Assembly (NCBI GenBank): GCA_001898485.1
Contig: MKTY01000020.1
Coordinates: 124,001 to 188,000, forward strand
Source: Sphingobacteriales bacterium 46-32
Lineage (GTDB): Bacteria > Bacteroidota > Bacteroidia > Chitinophagales > Chitinophagaceae
Direction of reading: 5' to 3'
DNA: 64,000 nucleotides
Position numbers and translations under genes: made by a program. Each line of letters opens with the position of its first letter. Position 1 is the stretch's first letter. The notes beneath the pieces are model-generated. The model had not been told where the DNA came from and ran no database searches. It saw only the letters and a list, made by a program, of their open reading frames with translations. Shown here piece after piece: positions 61,627 to 64,000 of this stretch.

Positions 61627-63156
61627 ATGAACAAACAATCCTTCACGATTATCCTGTCATTATTTACCCTGACCGGTTTTTTATCAGGTTGTGAGTCCCC
61701 GCAGCAGCAACGTCCCGTCGCATTCCAGGCATTTGAACATACCCGGCTTCCAGGTTATTCCAGCCAGCAACTCGAAAAAGATTTTAACCTGCTCGTCAGC
61801 AGTCTTAAAGAGGGGCATACCGGCTTATATGCCTATACCAGTCAGGCACAGTTTGACAGCCTGATCAACGCACGCCGTCAATTGCTGCGCGATGGGCTCA
61901 ATGGCCTTGCTTTTTACAACATCGTTGCCCCGCTGGTAGCAGCTACGCGCGAGGATCATTGCGACATACACCTGTCGGAAGAAGTTAAAAAATATATGGT
62001 CAGTGATGGACTGTTTTTGCCCCTGGTGGTTATTAACCTGCAAGAAAAGACATATATCCTCAATGACTCTGCCGATGGAACACCGTTGAAAGGATTTGAA
62101 TTACTGGCTGTAAATGATCTTGACATCAAAGCTATTAAAGAGCGGCTATTTGCCAGCTTTGGCGCAGACGGATATATACTCACCTCAAAATACCGCTATC
62201 TCGATTTCCGGGGATTGGCACACGAGTATGCCAAAGTAATTGATCAGCAGAAAGAAAACACAATTATCGTACTGAACCCGGTTACTCAAAAAAAGGAAAC
62301 ACATAAACTACACGCCATTTCTGCAAGTGCACTGGCAACTTTACATTCCGCCGTACTCAAAACCAATACTATCCGGCAGGAAACTGACCGGCCAGCCCAG
62401 TTGCAGCTTATGCCTCATAATACTGCCTTACTTTCATTCCGGACCTTTGCCAATAGTCAGTACCGTAAATACCAAATGGATTTCAGGCAGTTTGTCGATT
62501 CATCGTTTCGGATGATAGCTGCAAACAATGTGAGCCATCTTATCATCGACATGCGCGACAATGGAGGCGGCTCCGAAGGCAATGAAGACTTCCTCTTTTC
62601 CCACCTCACTGATCAGCCATATACAAAGTACAGGTACGTACAGGCAGCTGATACGAATTTCTCATTTTTACCTTATACCGATTATGCTGCTGAAGCTGAT
62701 CAGCGTGAGCTGAGGCTGGAGCTGACAGAAGAAAATGAGTGGGCTACTGATGGGAAGCTCTACCGTAAATCCGGACTGTATGCGCCTGCGGCTCCCCGCC
62801 GGGATGCGTTTAAAGGAACGGTATATGTGTTGATCGGCGGCTGGACCTATTCAGGCGGAGCCGAATTCGCCACGCTTATGAGAGAACACACCAGTGCTGT
62901 ATTTATCGGGGAAGAAGGTGGCGGCGGCTACTCCGGCAATACCAGCGGTACCATACTGGAACTTACCCTGCCGGCAACCGGGTTGAAGATAGATATCCCC
63001 ATTATCCGTTTTTTTCTGGATACAAAGAAAGACAGGTTTGGCCGGGGCCTTATTCCAGAATATGCAATACAACCTGCTTTTACCGAATTTATAAAAGGTT
63101 ATGATGCAGAACTGGAGTTTGCCAAAAAATTAATTTCTGCTCCTTCCAGTCATTGA
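61627..63156 (+). CDS. S41-family serine protease lipoprotein
   Basis: This 509-residue protein is a lipoprotein (LSGC, Cys22). The S41/C-terminal-processing protease domain spans roughly 265-480. LIIDMRDNGGGSEGNEDFL precedes the catalytic stretch GGWTYSGGAEFATLM with the likely nucleophile Ser409 and the following Glu413. No PDZ domain is obvious in the N-terminal half, which contains a helical S41 cap-like segment (REDHCDIHLS). Substrate is unknown; it probably acts in the periplasm. It is convergent with the neighbouring hydrolase gene, 4 bp apart. Confidence 0.85.
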   Translation: MNKQSFTIILSLFTLTGFLSGCESPQQQRPVAFQAFEHTRLPGYSSQQLEKDFNLLVSSLKEGHTGLYAYTSQAQFDSLINARRQLLRDGLNGLAFYNIVAPLVAATREDHCDIHLSEEVKKYMVSDGLFLPLVVINLQEKTYILNDSADGTPLKGFELLAVNDLDIKAIKERLFASFGADGYILTSKYRYLDFRGLAHEYAKVIDQQKENTIIVLNPVTQKKETHKLHAISASALATLHSAVLKTNTIRQETDRPAQLQLMPHNTALLSFRTFANSQYRKYQMDFRQFVDSSFRMIAANNVSHLIIDMRDNGGGSEGNEDFLFSHLTDQPYTKYRYVQAADTNFSFLPYTDYAAEADQRELRLELTEENEWATDGKLYRKSGLYAPAAPRRDAFKGTVYVLIGGWTYSGGAEFATLMREHTSAVFIGEEGGGGYSGNTSGTILELTLPATGLKIDIPIIRFFLDTKKDRFGRGLIPEYAIQPAFTEFIKGYDAELEFAKKLISAPSSH

Positions 63157-63160
63157 TCCT

Positions 63161-64000
63161 TTACAACCGGAGTTTTTTCAACTGTTCTTTTGCATTGCTG
63201 TTTTGCGGATTCAGTTCGAGTGACTTTTCATAATAACGTATGGCCAGTTCCCTGTTACCATTTTCCATATAGCCTTCGGCCAGGCTATCCCATACGTTGG
63301 CCGAGTTGGGATAATCTTTTGTATTCTGAAGAAATAACAGAATAGCTTCGTCCTTTTTCTTTTCACGCAGCAAATTATAACCCATGTTGTTAAGCATCTC
63401 TTCGCTTATCGGCCCTACCCTCTCCCGGTTATAGGTCTCCAGGGCTGTTGCCACCCCGCTCCGCTGAATATTCTCATATAAACGAACGGCTACAGGGTCA
63501 AACTTGCCATAGGCAACAAACTTTAAAATATCATGTTCGCCTTTACCAAAAGCGATTGCCACGAGATCAGGAGCAACCGACAATCCATTGGCACTATTGG
63601 TAAAATACACCAGGGCATTACCGGTTTTGGTATCCGCCATAAAAAAAGCCTTGGCATCGCCCTGATCTCCCCAGTGCCAGCCATATTTCTTCTTCTTATT
63701 TACTTCGAGTCCAACTCCCAGGCCCCAGGCCAGGGTAGGCTGACTTTTATCTACTCTTATCTGCTCACGAAGCATATCCTGATGCATCTCTGTTTTTAAC
63801 CCCTTTCCGGTTAGCAGTGCAGAAAGAAAAACAGCATAATCGCGCGCAGTAGTGCGAAGGCTGGCGGCTGCATTAGCATCGGCATAATCTGCCAGTCCGG
63901 TAGCATTACCGATCCAGTCATGCCTCCATGCATATTTATCTTTAAGTGCAGGCAGAAATATCATACTGCTATGCTTCATTCCCAGCGGCGCAAATACTGT
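63161..64000 (-). CDS. Beta-lactamase-family serine hydrolase with C-terminal TPRs (partial)
   Basis: The frame is open to the right edge, so the N-terminus and catalytic SxxK lie outside. The visible 280 residues start TVFAPLGMKHSS, the conserved 'lFxPLGMxxT' of class C beta-lactamase relatives. SLRTTARDYAVFLSALL and YGWHWGDQGDAKAF follow; the latter is the usual H-x-G/K-T-G region, here WHWGDQGD. From about residue 205 two tetratricopeptide repeats (ANVWDSLAEGYMENGNRELAIRYY) end the protein. It may be a peptidase or esterase acting on cell-wall or small molecules. Confidence 0.82.
   Translation of the reverse strand, partial: TVFAPLGMKHSSMIFLPALKDKYAWRHDWIGNATGLADYADANAAASLRTTARDYAVFLSALLTGKGLKTEMHQDMLREQIRVDKSQPTLAWGLGVGLEVNKKKKYGWHWGDQGDAKAFFMADTKTGNALVYFTNSANGLSVAPDLVAIAFGKGEHDILKFVAYGKFDPVAVRLYENIQRSGVATALETYNRERVGPISEEMLNNMGYNLLREKKKDEAILLFLQNTKDYPNSANVWDSLAEGYMENGNRELAIRYYEKSLELNPQNSNAKEQLKKLRL

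Noticed and set aside
1-64000. Search for CRISPR arrays, tRNA/rRNA genes, insertion sequences and prophage
   Set aside because: No repeat-spacer pattern, tRNA-like cloverleaf, transposase or phage structural gene was seen on either strand by eye.

Overview
The window looks like chromosome of a Bacteroidota species, probably Chitinophagaceae (the family is an inference). Supporting signs are a SusC/SusD pair with an ECF sigma factor and FecR, GLPGLI-family and HYC_CC_PP-type proteins, a DUF3175 protein, many lipoproteins, TAnnTTTG-type promoter elements and a lack of strong Shine-Dalgarno sites. I found no tRNA, rRNA, transposase, phage or CRISPR array. Genes are dense and mostly in long minus-strand operons.

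Layout. 1-5.1 kb: amino-acid catabolism, with the end of a probable DapA-family gene, an M20 amidohydrolase, and a convergent operon for the lower saccharopine route of lysine breakdown (DUF1338/HglS 2-oxoadipate dioxygenase, saccharopine dehydrogenase, ALDH7). A 19-bp palindrome sits in front of that operon. 5.2-10.5 kb: an ABC/HlyD/TolC exporter whose ATPase has lost most catalytic motifs, divergent from a TetR regulator, with a 17-bp palindrome between them. 10.6-16.9 kb: an RND tripartite efflux operon ending in a P-II-like and a YgaP-like small gene. 16.9-25.6 kb: an ORF6N protein, a two-gene secreted pair of unknown function, a 2-hydroxyacid dehydrogenase, and an mscS / small lipoprotein / FMN reductase / acidic protein cluster preceded by a clear TPP riboswitch, which is an unusual target. 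26-37.7 kb: a copper/silver efflux cluster (CopB-type ATPase, two CusB-like adaptors, TolC, CusA, DUF3347, HMA and HYC_CC_PP proteins). CusA is broken by one in-frame TAA.

37.8-42.1 kb: a LolA-like protein, an XRE regulator overlapping an unknown protein (toxin-antitoxin-like), and a MacB/FtsX-type permease. 42.2-51 kb: a metallopeptidase lipoprotein and a glucan utilisation locus (sigma, FecR, SusC, SusD, GH16 laminarinase). 51.2-57.6 kb: a BlaI/BlaR1-type regulator pair facing a GLPGLI / TonB-dependent receptor-like / beta-propeller operon. Both promoters carry two copies of the operator TTACGAA-N3-TTCGTAA at the same 19-bp spacing, so the two operons look like one regulon. 57.7-64 kb: SRPBCC and cupin proteins, a zinc-ribbon protein, a PhyH oxygenase, a globin, lipoproteins, an S41 protease and the C-terminal part of a beta-lactamase-family hydrolase.

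The observations most worth following are the shared BlaI operators, the CusA nonsense codon, the TPP riboswitch before mscS, and the degenerate exporter ATPase. All functions are read from motifs and gene order by eye; no database search was run.
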